NCBI GenBank assembly: GCA_033961575.1
Contig: CM066728.1
Span: 177,621,678-177,685,677, forward strand
DNA: 64,000 nucleotides
Source: Aselliscus stoliczkanus
Lineage: Eukaryota > Chordata > Mammalia > Chiroptera > Hipposideridae
Direction of reading: 5' to 3'
This document shows positions 26,111-37,507 of this stretch, in pieces; position 1 is the stretch's first letter, and every line of letters begins with the position of its first letter. The position numbers and the translations under genes were made by a program. The notes beneath the pieces were generated by a model. That model was not told where the DNA came from, made no database searches, and worked only from the letters and a program-made list of their open reading frames with translations.

Positions 26111-26448
26111 CATTCCTCTTTCACTTTTGTTTCTTAACTGAACATAAGTGTGATAATAACATAGCATTTACTTAAATATTTACATAGTAATTTTAAGTAG
26201 TGAATAATCCTTTGATTTTTCTAAAAAAATAAGTTATCAAAGTTACTTTCTATAAGTGTGTTTTGTCACACTAACTTAGTATATCTGAAAACATTTTTTC
26301 TTTAGGGAAAATAATTGTATCAAGAATGTTGAGTTTGAACATCTGAATTAAATGCCAATGACCATATATACATATCAAATTGCATTTTGAATGATATAGA
26401 TAACTAATACAAAGTATTTATTTATTCTGAAAACTACTTCAGACTTTA

Positions 26449-26905
26449 TTTATTTATTTATTTATTTTTAAGATTTTATTGGGGAATTGGGGGAGGGGAA
26501 CAGCGTTGGGGAACGAGGAAGGGGAACAGACAAGTTGCTGTCCTTTTGTTCTTCAGTCTAGTTGCAGAGGGCGTTGCTTCACTGGCCCATGTTGGTATCA
26601 TCACTGGCTCTTCCCGGATGAGGCAGATCGGTCTCCGGCCTCTGGATGTCGCTCACCGCGGCTATTGGCAGCTCACGCTGGCTGCCAGCCGCTCACGCTG
26701 GCTGCCGGCCACTCACTGTAGCCCATGGCAGCCCACTGCAGCAGGAGCTGCAGCCTACACCATTGCTGGGGCTTGCACAGCCCAGCTCCAGGTGGAGCTG
26801 TTGTTAGCTGTGGAGGGCAGTCACTGGCCCTCATATGTGGGATCCGAACCAGGGCCGCTGGCATCCCAAAACCAGCTCTTAACCAGTGCGCCACTCGGCC
26901 GGCCC
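26449..26905 (-). mobile_element. tRNA-derived SINE, long form, second copy
   Basis: Same layout as 7730-8184: 95-bp head, long body with GCTGCCAGC blocks and a CCCCAATAAAATCTT end, followed by a (TAAA)n tail. It is flanked by CAGACTTTA and CAGATTTTA. By eye the two long copies are about 90% identical. Confidence 0.9.
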
Positions 26906-27059
26906 CAGATTTTAGAATAATTTCAGTGTTGATCAGTTGTTTCTTAGGGTTAATAAGAAATAAATAGTATCATGTATCATCAGTGTAGGAATGTAGTAGG
27001 CAAAATTACCTTCAGATGTAAAAAGATGTTTAATTTGGTAATACCTTTTCTCAATAATT

Positions 27060-27400
27060 CTAATTCCATCTAGGGAATATAAAAATCCTTAAGAAAAAAT
27101 TACACACTAAAATAGGTTCTTACGGCCTTTTTAAATGAAGTGACCTAGAATATATGAATAAGGATGTTCATTAAGGTATTTTTGTAATTGTGAAGAATTA
27201 GAAACAATCTAAATGTCCATTAGTAGCTGATAATAAATGCATTGTAGTATGTATATTAATATAATATAATACTGTATGATGTTTAACATGAATAAATTGG
27301 ATTTCAATTTATCAAAATGGAAATGCTTCAAAAGCAAAAATTCGGTTAGAAGAAAGAAGTTGAATAATAGTATATATGCTATTATATATTCTCAAAAAAT
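27060..27400 (+). mobile_element. Old sense L1 fragment
   Basis: AAGGATGTTCATTAAGGTAT and GAAACAATCTAAATGTCCAT are typical of L1 ORF2/3' sequence in the sense direction. It breaks off shortly before the LTR at 27428. Confidence 0.6.
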
Positions 27401-27427
27401 ATAGTATTTTTAATCATAGAACAGTAC

Positions 27428-28612
27428 TGTTGTCGGAGAGTGGGCCTTTCTCGGCGCAAAGTCCAGGTCCTTGGCAACTCGAGCAAAGAATTGAATGAGA
27501 TACCAGAGTAAATCAGTAGAATAAGTAGTTTATTAGAAGAGATAGTACATTTAGAAGTAAAAGTAGACCTGAGCACTAGAGGATGGCTCAAGGGCCCATT
27601 ACTAGAAGTGACATTCCAAAGAGTGTGGAGTGGGCCACACACAAAGGCGAGGCTCAAAGGGAAGAAGCAGCAGCAGAAGCAGCCGCGCTTCCCAGGACTT
27701 GGGGGTTTTATCCTTTTTCTCTAGAATGGGCTGTTCTTTCTGGGAGTAGGACCACTTGATTGGCACCTGTGATTGACAAGAGGTACTGTGTAGGTGCTAG
27801 TGACTGGTCTGATCCAGTTGGATATTTTGTGTCCATTTGCTCTTCCTGCAGGGGTAGGTAATTACAATACAAGGGGCAGTTTTGGGTGGAGAGGGAAGTG
27901 CCTCAGGTGGTTGCACTCTGTGGACCTGTAGGAATGCAGAGACCCAATGCCTGCCTCTAACTGCCTGCCTAGTTTCTCCTTGAGAGAGGTGATCCCCATA
28001 AAATCTCTATGGGAAGCTGAGGGACAGGAGGTCTCTTCTGTATCTGATTCCTGTGGGCAGGGGCGTAAAGCTGTCCCTGCCTATTGGGGTTCACGGAACT
28101 CTCACCTTAGCTGATCTCAGATGAGAGGAAGGGGTCTCGAGCTCCGCCTGGAAGACCGTGCTGGCTTCTTTGCTTGTTGGGGTATCCCCTGCATCCTCAA
28201 GGCTCCTGAATGAGGACAAAAATATAAATCTGTTAGTTCTTATGAAACTTGTGGCTATTCAGTCTATCACTCAGGTGGTGTCAGTTGTCTGGACACAGAA
28301 TGGGTTTGACATTTAGCTTCCTTGCCTGGGGGATATTAGGAAGTCTCAGGCTTTCAAATAGTTATGGAAGCAGGGGTAGGAGACATCCATTGTTTCAGAT
28401 TCAGGAACTGATTTACAAAGCAATTAAGAAGCAAGGGGAATCTTCAGTCCAAGATTCACAAACTGGTTAGAAGAGCAATCAAAACCCAAGAGCTAAGAAA
28501 CTAAAGAACTAGGGAGGAGTCTTAACATTTCTATACTTAACAGTTCTATAGAAAAGAAAACATTAAAGTTTTTCAGTGGTGGGGGTTGTTGTTGCCCAGT
28601 TGGCCGGTAACA
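27428..28612 (-). mobile_element. Solo LTR, copy 2 of the pair (class I ERV-like)
   Basis: 1,185 bp with TG...CA ends (minus strand TGTTACCGGCC to CCGACAACA) and a perfect 4-bp target duplication GTAC at 27424-27427 and 28613-28616. Four-base duplications fit class I (gammaretrovirus-like) ERVs. It has the same orientation as copy 1, 11.8 kb away. Since two CNTLN exons lie between them, they are two separate insertions and not one provirus. Confidence 0.92.
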
Positions 28613-29012
28613 GTACTATTTTTTTTGTAGAAATTTATGTGTGTGCACATAGATACACATATCCACAAAAATATAATTATATATAACTATACACACATAC
28701 ATATATAGTATTAAAACATGAAACAAAAACATACACACCAAATTAAAGATACTGATAATTTCTGGGAAGGAACGTAAGGTGTAATATTGTATGGGGTAAT
28801 ACTGTTTACAGATCATTTTATTTATTCACAAAAATAAATGTTATAAATTAAGCATGGCATAATGTTACTGTTTTTAAATCAAATGGTTAGTATATTAATG
28901 TTGATTATATTCATACTTTTTTTAATGTTTGAAATATTTTTTCTGTTTTTTTAAAAAAAATATGTACTGAAAGATCCAGTAATTACATTACTAATTAAAA
29001 ACACTAAAGTGA

Positions 29013-29166
29013 GGGGCTGGACAAGTGGCTCAGTTCATTAAGAACTCGCTCAAGATGCAGGCTCTGAGCAACAGGGTCATGGGTTTGATTCCAGGCCCAA
29101 GTTGAGCTGCCGCTGAGCTGCCAACAGATGACAGGATGGTTGAGCTAAAAAAAAAAAAACCACAAG
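29013..29166 (+). mobile_element. Second-family tRNA-derived SINE
   Basis: GAGGGGCTGGACAAGTGGCTC head with a GCCAACAGATGACAGGATGG end. The target duplication is AAACACTAAAGTGA against AAACATTAAAGTGA. Confidence 0.88.
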
Positions 29167-29189
29167 AAAACATTAAAGTGATCTTGGGT

Positions 29190-29900
29190 GTTTATACAAG
29201 GATGTTCATTACAGCATTGCTTATAATTATGAAATATTGGAAACAACCAAAATATCAGATGATATAGCTGTATGCTTAAAATCCAAGGCACTTCAGCTTT
29301 TTAAAAAAATTATTATAATTAGTATAATATTTTACCTCATACATACACAGAAATCAATTCTAGACGGACTGCAGACCTAAATGTGAAAGATTAAGGAATA
29401 AAACTTTTAGAGGGAAATATGGAACATCTTTTTTGTCTTTGTAGTAGGCAAAGTTTTCTTAAACCACATTTAGAGGACTAAATACAAATTAAAAATTGAT
29501 AAACTGGGCTATATTAAAATCAAGAACTTCTGTTCATTGAAAGATACTATTAAATGAATTAAAAAGTAACTTTCGGAATATTACTTGGCCATAAAAAAGA
29601 ATGAAATCTTGCCATTTGCTACAGCATGGATGGAGCAGGAGGGTATTATGCTAAGTGAAATAAATCAGACAAAGACAAAAAAAAAAAAAGTAACTTTCCC
29701 AGTGAAAAAAGATATTTGCAGTATATATGTGCAGCAGAGGACTAGCATCCAGAATATATGAAGAATTGCTATTCATAAATAAGAAAAGGATATTCAACTC
29801 AATAGAAATATGAGCAACATGCTTGAACAGGTATTTCACAAAAGAGCACATCCAAGTGGCCAATACACATATAAAAAAGAGCTCAACTTGATTGGTCTTC
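29190..29900 (+). mobile_element. Old sense L1 ORF2/3' region with nested L1 piece
   Basis: GTTCATTACAGCATTGCTTA and AAATCAAGAACTTCTGTTC are L1 ORF2 3'-end words in sense. A younger L1 piece is inserted at 29575-29684. Confidence 0.75.
29575..29684 (+). mobile_element. Short L1 insertion, truncated at both ends
   Basis: About 110 bp of L1 (TATTACTTGGCCATAAAAAA to AAATCAGACAAAGACAAA) with a poly-A end. It is flanked by a perfect 14-bp duplication AAAAAGTAACTTTC at 29561-29574 and 29685-29698. L1 normally continues past this point, so the transcript seems to have ended or been primed early. Confidence 0.88.
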
Positions 29901-30130
29901 TTTTTCTAATTTTCTTCAATTGGAAGTTTTCATCATTGTGGATTTTCCTTCTTTTCTAATATACGCGTATAAGAACTGCTTTAGCACCTCACAAATTTTG
30001 AAATGTTGTGTTTCAGTTTTTTGCAAGTTCAAAATATTTTGTAATGTCTCTTGGAGTCTTCATTGAGAGAAAAAGTATTTAAAAGTGGGTTCTTCAATTT
30101 CAAACACTTGGGAATTTTCCAGACTTTTTT
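29900..30130 (-). mobile_element. Antisense L1 ORF2 fragment
   Basis: CACAAATTTTGAAATGTTGTG and CACTTGGGAATTTTCCAGAC are typical antisense L1 ORF2 text. It stops abruptly at about 30130. Confidence 0.7.
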
Positions 30131-30740
30131 ATTTTCCAAATCGGTGAGGCCCCTTCTGCCTGCATCACTGCCTGGAGAGCGCCTCCTGGCAGAAACCTGA
30201 GCTATCATTCAGTTCCGGCTGGGTGCTTTCTTTTCCTCAGGGGTCATAGTTCTCTGCCACCTGGGTCCAGCACCTGAATACAGAAATTCCCTGTCATTTG
30301 TCCTGTAAGTAGATTCTGAACTGTGGTCCTCATACCAAACAGGGCATCAGAAACACCATTTAAGCGGGTAGTCACTTGACGGCCAATAATATCATCCAGC
30401 TCAGGGCAGCCCCTCCTCCAAACACCCATTAAGATTAGTTTCAGTCAAGAACAAAGTAGCCCCTGGTGTTTATACATACTCCTCATTAGAAGTAGGGACT
30501 GTGTGAGTCCTTCCTGGAAAAGAACAAGCTATTAGTATAAAATACCTCTAACGAAGCAAGAAATAACGTTCCCAACAACTGCAGCCCTGTGTTCTGCTGG
30601 CTTAGTGACCTGAGAGCCAAGGAAAACTACGTTGAGATGAGCTGCATCTGCTTTCTCTTTGCAGGCTATCTTGCTTCACTAGGTTCCACCTTCTTAGCTA
30701 AACAAAGCAGGAACCTAATCCAAACTTCGATTTGATTCCA
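30130..30740 (-). other. Unidentified GC-richer insert
   Basis: About 600 bases of higher GC between LINE pieces. On the minus strand it holds a 61-codon open frame (30429-30244) containing LDDIIGRQVTTRLNGVSDAL, and ends in AAAATAAAAAAGTC beside L1 sequence. That layout could be a retroposed transcript or an unrecognised repeat. I do not recognise the peptide. Confidence 0.3.
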
Positions 30741-32600
30741 TTTTCTTCCTTTCCTTTTTTGACCTCTGATTTGTAAATTTTATATTCATTTTACATTCTT
30801 TAAATGCTTTTTCTTCCAATTATAGCATATATGGTTTGACAAAGCCTAAAGTTCATCAGTGCTTCTATCCTGCTACAACAATACAAAGCCTTTAAAATGC
30901 TTTAGTTCTGATCCTTCCATTGTTCTTATATCATTTTGTTGTTCAGTATTTTAGTTCTTCCTTATTGTATCTCTACCTTTATTTTGATACTATGATTGCT
31001 TTGAATAGTAATTTGTTTAGTTCCATGTATGTATTTACAAATGTCTTTGATCATCATTGCTTATTTTGTTTCATATGTTGCTTTTGAGGGTTTTTTTCTT
31101 CCTAAAAGATATATTTTAATTGCTCTTTCATCTAGGATCCATGAATAGCAAACCTTGGGATGTGAAGAATAATTATTTGTTTTCCTTCTGGCTTTCCTTG
31201 TTCATATGTCTGCTGTCTTTCCAAAATTCTTTAGTTGTTAATTGATTTTTCTTAGTGCTCTAGTTGATTTTAAAGTTGTCTCATTTTCTTTGGTGTCCTG
31301 CAGTTTCACTTTGTTTCTAAGTGTGAGTATAGTTTTATTAATTCTGTTTGCAATTTTTTTTTTTTTTTTTTTTTTTTAGCTGAGCCATCCTGCCACCTGT
31401 TGGCAGCTCAGCTCGGGCTGGGCATTGAACTGCTGTTGCTCAGAGCTCAGCTTGCACTCTTGAGCAAGCTCTTAACCAACTGAGCCACTTGGCCGGCCCT
31501 GTTTGCAATTTTTGATAACTTCCTTAATCTGTTAATTTTTAGTCATTGTATTTTGAATATTGTTTATCCTCTTCCACTTCTTACCCCCCAAATTTTCTCA
31601 GTTCTCTCCTTGACTAATTTCTGTTAGATGCTTTCTGAGCTTCTCATTGTAACACACTCTATATATAGATACTATTTTCCTTCTCTCTGTTTGTTTGTGT
31701 TGTCTTTCATTTTACCAATTTTTATTAGCTTCGTCTGTGTGATATTTAATCCATCCACTGAGTTTTAGATTTCAATTATTATGTTATTATTAATAATTTT
31801 AGTTGTTTTATTTAGCATTTCTATATGTATTATTTGGTTCTTATTCTTATTTGTGTTCTCTTGTTTCATAAATCCCTGTTCTTTTAAATATATGTTTATC
31901 ACTTCTTTTTCTTTCTCTTTTAACATTTTAAAAACTGATTTAATAAAAACTCATTTAGAATTATTCTATTTCTTGGTGCATTCTCCCATTTTAGGAGTGG
32001 TAGTATATAGACTGTTATTCATGTCTTTGAACTTATGTATATGTTTATTCTTATCTGAAAACTTTTGAGAATTTTCTGTGGTGCTGTTTCTCCTAACCTT
32101 TCTTTCAGTTGTGAAAGCCTCTCTGTGGACAATTGTGTCTCTCTAAACTCTTAGTGTACACTGGCCTTCAATCAGTTTTTCCATTACTGTCAATTTGTCA
32201 GTCCTCTGCAAATGTATATGGCTCAATTTTGAAACCAGTAATATAGGCGTAGGATTCTGATCTCACATGCTTGACTCTGTCCTGCCCTCAGACTGGGGCA
32301 GGAAGCCTCTTTTTAATGGAACTCTAACTAGATAAACTCTGATATTCCAGTTTTCGTTCATCATGTTTGTTGTTTTTTGTTGTTGTTGTTTTTTGTTTTT
32401 CTTTGTCTTTTAGCTTTCTGAAATTAGCCTAATTTTGTCTCTCAGCCATGAAGGGTCTTGGGCATAAACTTCCATCCACACTTAGGTGTCAAGGTGTGAG
32501 GTCCCCATGAGCAGTACTTGATCAAGGTCTATCACTACTGTAACTCAGTTCCATTTCACTAGTAAGATTCTTTGTCTTTACTTGGCACATAGAGATTTAC
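30740..32600 (-). mobile_element. Probable antisense LINE relic
   Basis: T-rich, L1/HAL1-like antisense text (for example GTGTCCTGCAGTTTCACTTTG, ending GGGCAGGAAGCCTCTTTTTA). It is strongly decayed and split by the SINE at 31359. Family uncertain. Confidence 0.5.
31359..31498 (-). mobile_element. Second-family tRNA-derived SINE
   Basis: Minus-strand copy (TTGGCCGGCC at the right end, poly-T at the left) flanked by a perfect 15-bp duplication CTGTTTGCAATTTTT at 31344-31358 and 31499-31513. Confidence 0.93.
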
Positions 32601-32940
32601 TACCTTTGCTTTCAGTGGTATATATTAACATTTTTTATTATTGTTTTACATAACGTATCTTGTGTGTTAGAAAGTGGTCAGGTAACTCAGTACCTGATTT
32701 TTTAAAATCACCCAGTCTACGTTTTGTGTATTTAGCATGTTTATTTAAAGTTAAAAATCACTTGAAACATTTTACTCACCAGGTACTCATTAAAATTCAA
32801 TTTTAGTTATTAGGATTTGTTCATGTTAATGTATTTTTGCTTTTTTTTACTAGTCTAATTCATATATTTTAAAATAACCTTGCTGCCTTAATTTGTTTGC
32901 TGCATTATTCCTTAATCATTTATTGTGTTAATTTTCATAG

Positions 32941-33041
32941 GATGACTCTTCAAGAAGAATTGGATAAACTTAAAGTGCAGATATCTATTGATAAAGCAAC
33001 AATACAAGAATTGAATACATGTATAGCAAAGAAAAGAGAAG
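32941..33041 (+). CDS. CNTLN: CNTLN internal exon 5 of 7 in window
   Basis: A coding exon of 101 nt: one base completing the Lys codon, 33 codons, then a single G. The acceptor is TTTTCATAG and the donor is GAAG|GTAAAT. The peptide is MTLQEELDKLKVQISIDKAT followed by IQELNTCIAKKRE, amphipathic coiled coil. It lies after a 15.3 kb intron full of L1/HAL1, LTR and SINE insertions, and before a 21.2 kb intron, the longest complete intron in the window. Identification rests on the phase match and on similarity to centlein as I remember it. Confidence 0.9.
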
Positions 33042-34675
33042 GTAAATTTTTTTGAGAATAAATATTTAGCAGGCAGTTTTTTTTCACTTATCCCATTCTT
33101 GACGTTTTCTTTTCAATTTATTTTAAGAATCTTGCCCTTAATTCCCTCTTTCCACTGTTGTGCTCATTGATACCTTATTAACCTTTTCATCTCTCATGAG
33201 AATATCCAATAGAGAGAATGCCTAAAAGTCACTTTATAATATTAAAAATTCTGAATAGGCATTGTATAAGAAAAGATCATTTGTTTTTATTATTCATTGA
33301 TAAAGTTTTACTAGTTATGTTTGTTTGAAGTTTTATAGATAATATAAAGTTATTGTACTCAATATCAATATTGCATTTATATTTTTGTTTGACATACATT
33401 TTTCTGGAAATTATTTAGTTCCCATCTGTTGTTCTGAAATCAAAATCTTAGAGTTAGGAGGAAGCTTGGGGATCTGTAAATCTGCAACCTGCCTGACCAC
33501 TAGCCTAAAAATGTTCAGTAAGAAGGATTGTACCTGTTCCAATTGCAAGGTTATAATTTTGTTAAAATCAAGATAACTATATTTACTATACAACTTCAGT
33601 TCATACTTCAGTACCTTATTAGAAAAAGGTAAATGAGTTGGATTTGACAAGATTTTTTCTTATTTCTTTAACCTTGTTACAGTTTAATTGTAACCACTAT
33701 ACTTCATAGGTGTTAACAATTTATATTTAATAATTAACTTAATAATTTGTATTAAATTTATACTTATTAAGTTATCATATACCACTCATATGGCTATTGT
33801 TTCACTCACGACTGTTGTTCCATTGCTCTTTCTTAGGTCACTGGTGACTTGTCATGGCCAATATTTGAACCCCTCTATTTTATACCATTGATTTATGTTA
33901 TATTTCAAGCTTAGGCCTTCATTGATTTCTGAAACAATGATTTTCTCCTGTTTTACTTTCTACTGCTCTTTCCTGTAACTTCTTAGTCTCTCCACTGGAA
34001 CATCTTTCTAATTTTTCTTAACTATTAGGGTTCTCTAAAATTTTATCCTTGTTTTACTTTTTTAAAGTAATAACTTTGTTGATTTTGGAAAAATTATACA
34101 TAGTTAAAAACATTGAAACAATAAGAAAGAATAAAAAGAAGAAAGCAAAGAAATAACTCCTAATTTACAAACACTTAAAAATCATAAATTAGTATTAAAT
34201 AATTACAAAATCAAAAATCTTTTCATGTTCATATAGAAAGCAGCCTAGACAAAGAAATTGTATAAAAAGAGAATCATAATATATGATATTAAAAAAAGAT
34301 ATTTACATATTTTTTTTCAATTTGGAGTCAGCCAAATAAACAGATATAAATGTAAAGGAAGGAACTATTGAAATTTAGATAAATGTTTCATTACTTCAAG
34401 AGATACTAATTTCTAAAATTTCCCTATAAAATTAAAAAAATATATAGTTCCAAAATTATTGAAGATGGACTTTGTTTTTTAAAGTATATATTTGAATTTC
34501 AAAGCATATTAAAAATAAACATTTGCCATGCAAGATGAAAAAAAGCCATCATTTTTACAAAACATTTCATTCGTTTTCCCCACATCTTGAGTTTTGTTCA
34601 TTAAATCACCTCTTAATTTTTTTCAAAGTCTGTATTGTAATAATGATTTCCTAGTTTTGAAGTCTGATTTCTATA

Positions 34676-35869
34676 CAGGCATACCTCAGAAATATTGTGT
34701 GTTCAGTTCCAGACCATCACAGTAAAGAGAATTATTACAATAAAGCGAGTCACAAATTCTTTGGTTACCAGTGCATAAGAGTTATGTTTATATTATACTG
34801 TGCAGGGAGCCAGCCCCCGCGAGGACCAGGGATTCCCTCGGGTGGGACAGCGTCAGCGAGGAGAATGAAGGAGGGAGACACCAGAAAGAGGTTCACAGGA
34901 GCTTCACACACACACTTTATTTTTAAAGCCTGGCCCATTTTATAGGGGCTTCTGACCATTACCTCAATTGCAAGTTATGTTTCACATGATCAGGATGTTT
35001 TTCTCTTTCTCAGAGCTTTTACCTTTTTGTAATTGTATCTTTCCAGGGTACATCGGTTACCATGACTACCTTACAGGGCATATACTTGAACTTAGTAGCA
35101 AAAGGAGTCTCAAACTTTTCCTACTAAGAACTGCATATTATTGCAATAGAGGGTAACATCTGTTTCTCAGTCAGAGCTTCAGTTTTGTTGCTACAGCAAT
35201 AGACAAAGAGAAGAGTTAAAACAAGGCTGTTAATTAAAATACCTCATGGCAGTAAGCTGTCTCTTATCAGAACTCTCATGGGGAGAGACCTTGGTCTCCT
35301 GGTCTCCAAGGAAACCTTTCACAGCTGTATAAACTAAGGGGCTTGAGTCCCCAATGTCTCAGTTCAGGGGTCCCCTTGGGCGGTAGCCTGTTTTAGGGAG
35401 TTTCCTTTTCTTTAGGAAATCTTGCCCCGTCGTTGACTTACACAGCCGGCTATCATCAGGGTACCATAGGAACTTGTCACAAATGCAGTGAGTGTATTGT
35501 CTCCTATAGGAGGAAAGGCACATGGGTTCATAGAGACAGGAGATATTACATGACCAACCATAAGGCAGCATCCCAGACATCCAGTGCTGAGTGTGGATCT
35601 TTATTTCAGTGTAGCCTTGTCAGACACTGGGATGCTGTCAGCCCCCAACAATACTGTAGTCTATTAAGTGTGCCATAGCATTATGTCTAATAAAACAATG
35701 TACATACCTTAATTAAAAACTACTTTATTGCTAAAAACTGCTAACTATCACCTGAGCCTTTAATGAGTTATATATTTTTTTGTTAGTGGAGGGTCTTGTC
35801 TAGATGTTGATGAAGATGCAGTACTGTGAAGTGCGAAAATGTGAAGCTCAATAAAACTAGGTGTGCCTG
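34676..35869. mobile_element. Tigger1/MER2-like DNA transposon remnant
   Basis: Starts CAGGCATACCTCAGAAATAT after TA and ends AGGTGTGCCTG before TA. The termini are inverted repeats and TA is the expected target duplication of pogo-type elements. Without the nested LTR it is only about 340 bp, so it is an internally deleted, non-coding copy. Inner text (AATAGCATTATGTCTAATAA) agrees with Tigger1. Confidence 0.88.
34801..35650 (-). mobile_element. Class II (ERVK-like) solo LTR nested in Tigger
   Basis: 850 bp, minus strand TGTTGGGGGCTGACAG to GGCTGGCTCCCTGCA, with AATAAA on the minus strand near 34920. A perfect 6-bp duplication ATACTG lies at 34795-34800 and 35651-35656; six bases is typical of betaretrovirus-like ERVs. 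Open frames at 35359 and 35433 are inside the LTR and not genes. Confidence 0.92.
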
Positions 35870-35879
35870 TATATAATGA

Positions 35880-37025
35880 TTTCAAATTTTATCATTTTTT
35901 TAAAGTCATGGCTTTTCTATTTATGAGTTCTTTATTTTGATTTATTCCTTGATTAGTCAGACATAATCGGAAGTATTTTTTTTTTTCAAGAAGAAATCGA
36001 AATAGCCATATTTGTAAGAGCTTAGATGTTTGAGACTATGTTTCAACAGTTTTTATAGTCAAGGGATAAATTGGATGAGTATAATTTTATTGGGTCACAA
36101 ATTTTTTTTCCCTCAGAACTTTTAGATATTTCTCATTTTCAGAATATAAGGTTGCTGTGGAGGTGTATTATGGAGAGATGCCTGAGGTCCCCTTCCCTCT
36201 TGAAACATACTTCTTTCTTTGAATGTGACTTGCTTTTGCAATGTGGTTGTTTATGTTTTTATTTTTTTTCAATTTTACATTCCAAAAATTAAATAGAATA
36301 TGTCCTCACTAACTTTGTTCTAAATCATACTTTCTTAGATTATCTATGTAATTTATTATTTGTCAATTAAGAACTTCCTTCATTCCAAGGAAATTTTTCT
36401 TGTACATATATATTTTGGCATATGTTTTCTATTCCATTTTTTTTTATACTGTAATTCAAGAACATCACTTGTCTCTATGTTATATTATTATTTGTCTGGC
36501 CTTATACCTATTTTCTTCTAATTCTTTAATCTGCATCTTTTTCTTCTGCAATCAGTTTCTCTCCATTTTTTACTTCATCAGTAATTCAATTTTTAGCCAC
36601 ATATAATCTTTTCTTTATTCTTTCTAATATTTCTATTACATATACAATGACATTTTTGGTTGTTAATTTATTGCCTTAACTTTTCAAATTACCACTTTAT
36701 TTTTTGAATTCTTATTATCTCTTTTCTAACCTCATCTTTTACTAAATTCAAAGTTTTGGTACCTTCTCTGCTTACTTTAATTGTGTGTTCTTTCAAAGTG
36801 GATTTTAAATCTGTATTTTGTTAAATGTTCAGATCAGCCCACCTAAGAGATTATTTCCTGGTTGGAAGGGGTGATCCCAGAGATTCAAATTATTACCTCC
36901 TGGAGTCTTAAATGTAACCAGTTCTGGAGGTTATTGTCTTTCTCTACTGAGAACCATTTCTTCTGTTCTTCATTCCTTTCTATAGATTCAGATTTACATT
37001 TGGTATTTTATTTCCTCCTGAAAAA
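35880..37025 (-). mobile_element. T-rich, possibly old antisense LINE
   Basis: Low-complexity T-rich sequence ending in GAAAAACTCCCTTTAATATT, which continues at 40043 past the young L1. The continuation resembles old L1/HAL1 ORF1 antisense. Confidence 0.45.
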
Positions 37026-37213
37026 CTCCCTTTAATATTTCTTTTTTTTTAAACTTTTTTTTTGTTTTTTGCAACACAGCACAATAGGTATACTTTTTAC
37101 CCCTCAAAGTGACAATCCCCTCCCCCAATGCACTGCCCCTCTCCCCCCACATATCATACATATCTATTACAATTCCTTTGACTCCACTCCCACACTGTAC
37201 TCCACATGGTATG

Positions 37214-37217
<4 letters not shown>

Positions 37218-37268
<51 letters not shown>
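37218..37268. repeat. (TA)n microsatellite in L1 3'UTR
   Basis: About 25 TA units inside the 3'UTR of the L1 at 37044-40024. It produces spurious Tyr-Ile open frames on both strands. Confidence 0.95.
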
Positions 37269-37271
<3 letters not shown>

Positions 37272-37507
37272 ACATACAGTATTATACAACATCAGCTTCA
37301 GGTGTACAGTGCAGCGAGCAAGCCTCTACCCCATCCTGAAGTGGTCTCCCCAACAAGACACATGACCATCGGACACCTTACAAAATATTCACAACATTAT
37401 TAATTATATTTCCAGAACAGCCTTTCATATCCCTGTGGCAATATTGTAGTTACCTATTTATGCTGTCTAATCCCTTCCCCTTCTCCTTTATCGCCACCCC
37501 CTCTCAG

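Larger units (their letters stand above)
17674..32940 (+). other. CNTLN: CNTLN intron, 15.3 kb
   Basis: Complete intron. It contains a non-repetitive GC-richer segment (17900-18340), an L1 3' end, an ancient antisense L1/HAL1 tract, SINEs, a mariner-like MITE, an LTR and further LINE debris. The stretches 19500-20240, 24925-25880 and 28620-29000 show nothing I can identify beyond AT-rich sequence. Confidence 0.7.

Noticed and set aside
14433..28612. A single provirus with the two similar LTRs as its ends
   Set aside because: CNTLN exons and unrelated repeats lie between them, and the second copy has its own GTAC duplication, so they are separate solo LTRs.
31781..32068. Possible membrane protein of 95 codons rich in Leu/Phe/Ile
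   Set aside because: T-rich antisense LINE sequence read in sense gives hydrophobic residues by composition alone.
37069..37339. Tyr-Ile repeat proteins on both strands
   Set aside because: Produced by the (TA)n run in the L1 3'UTR.
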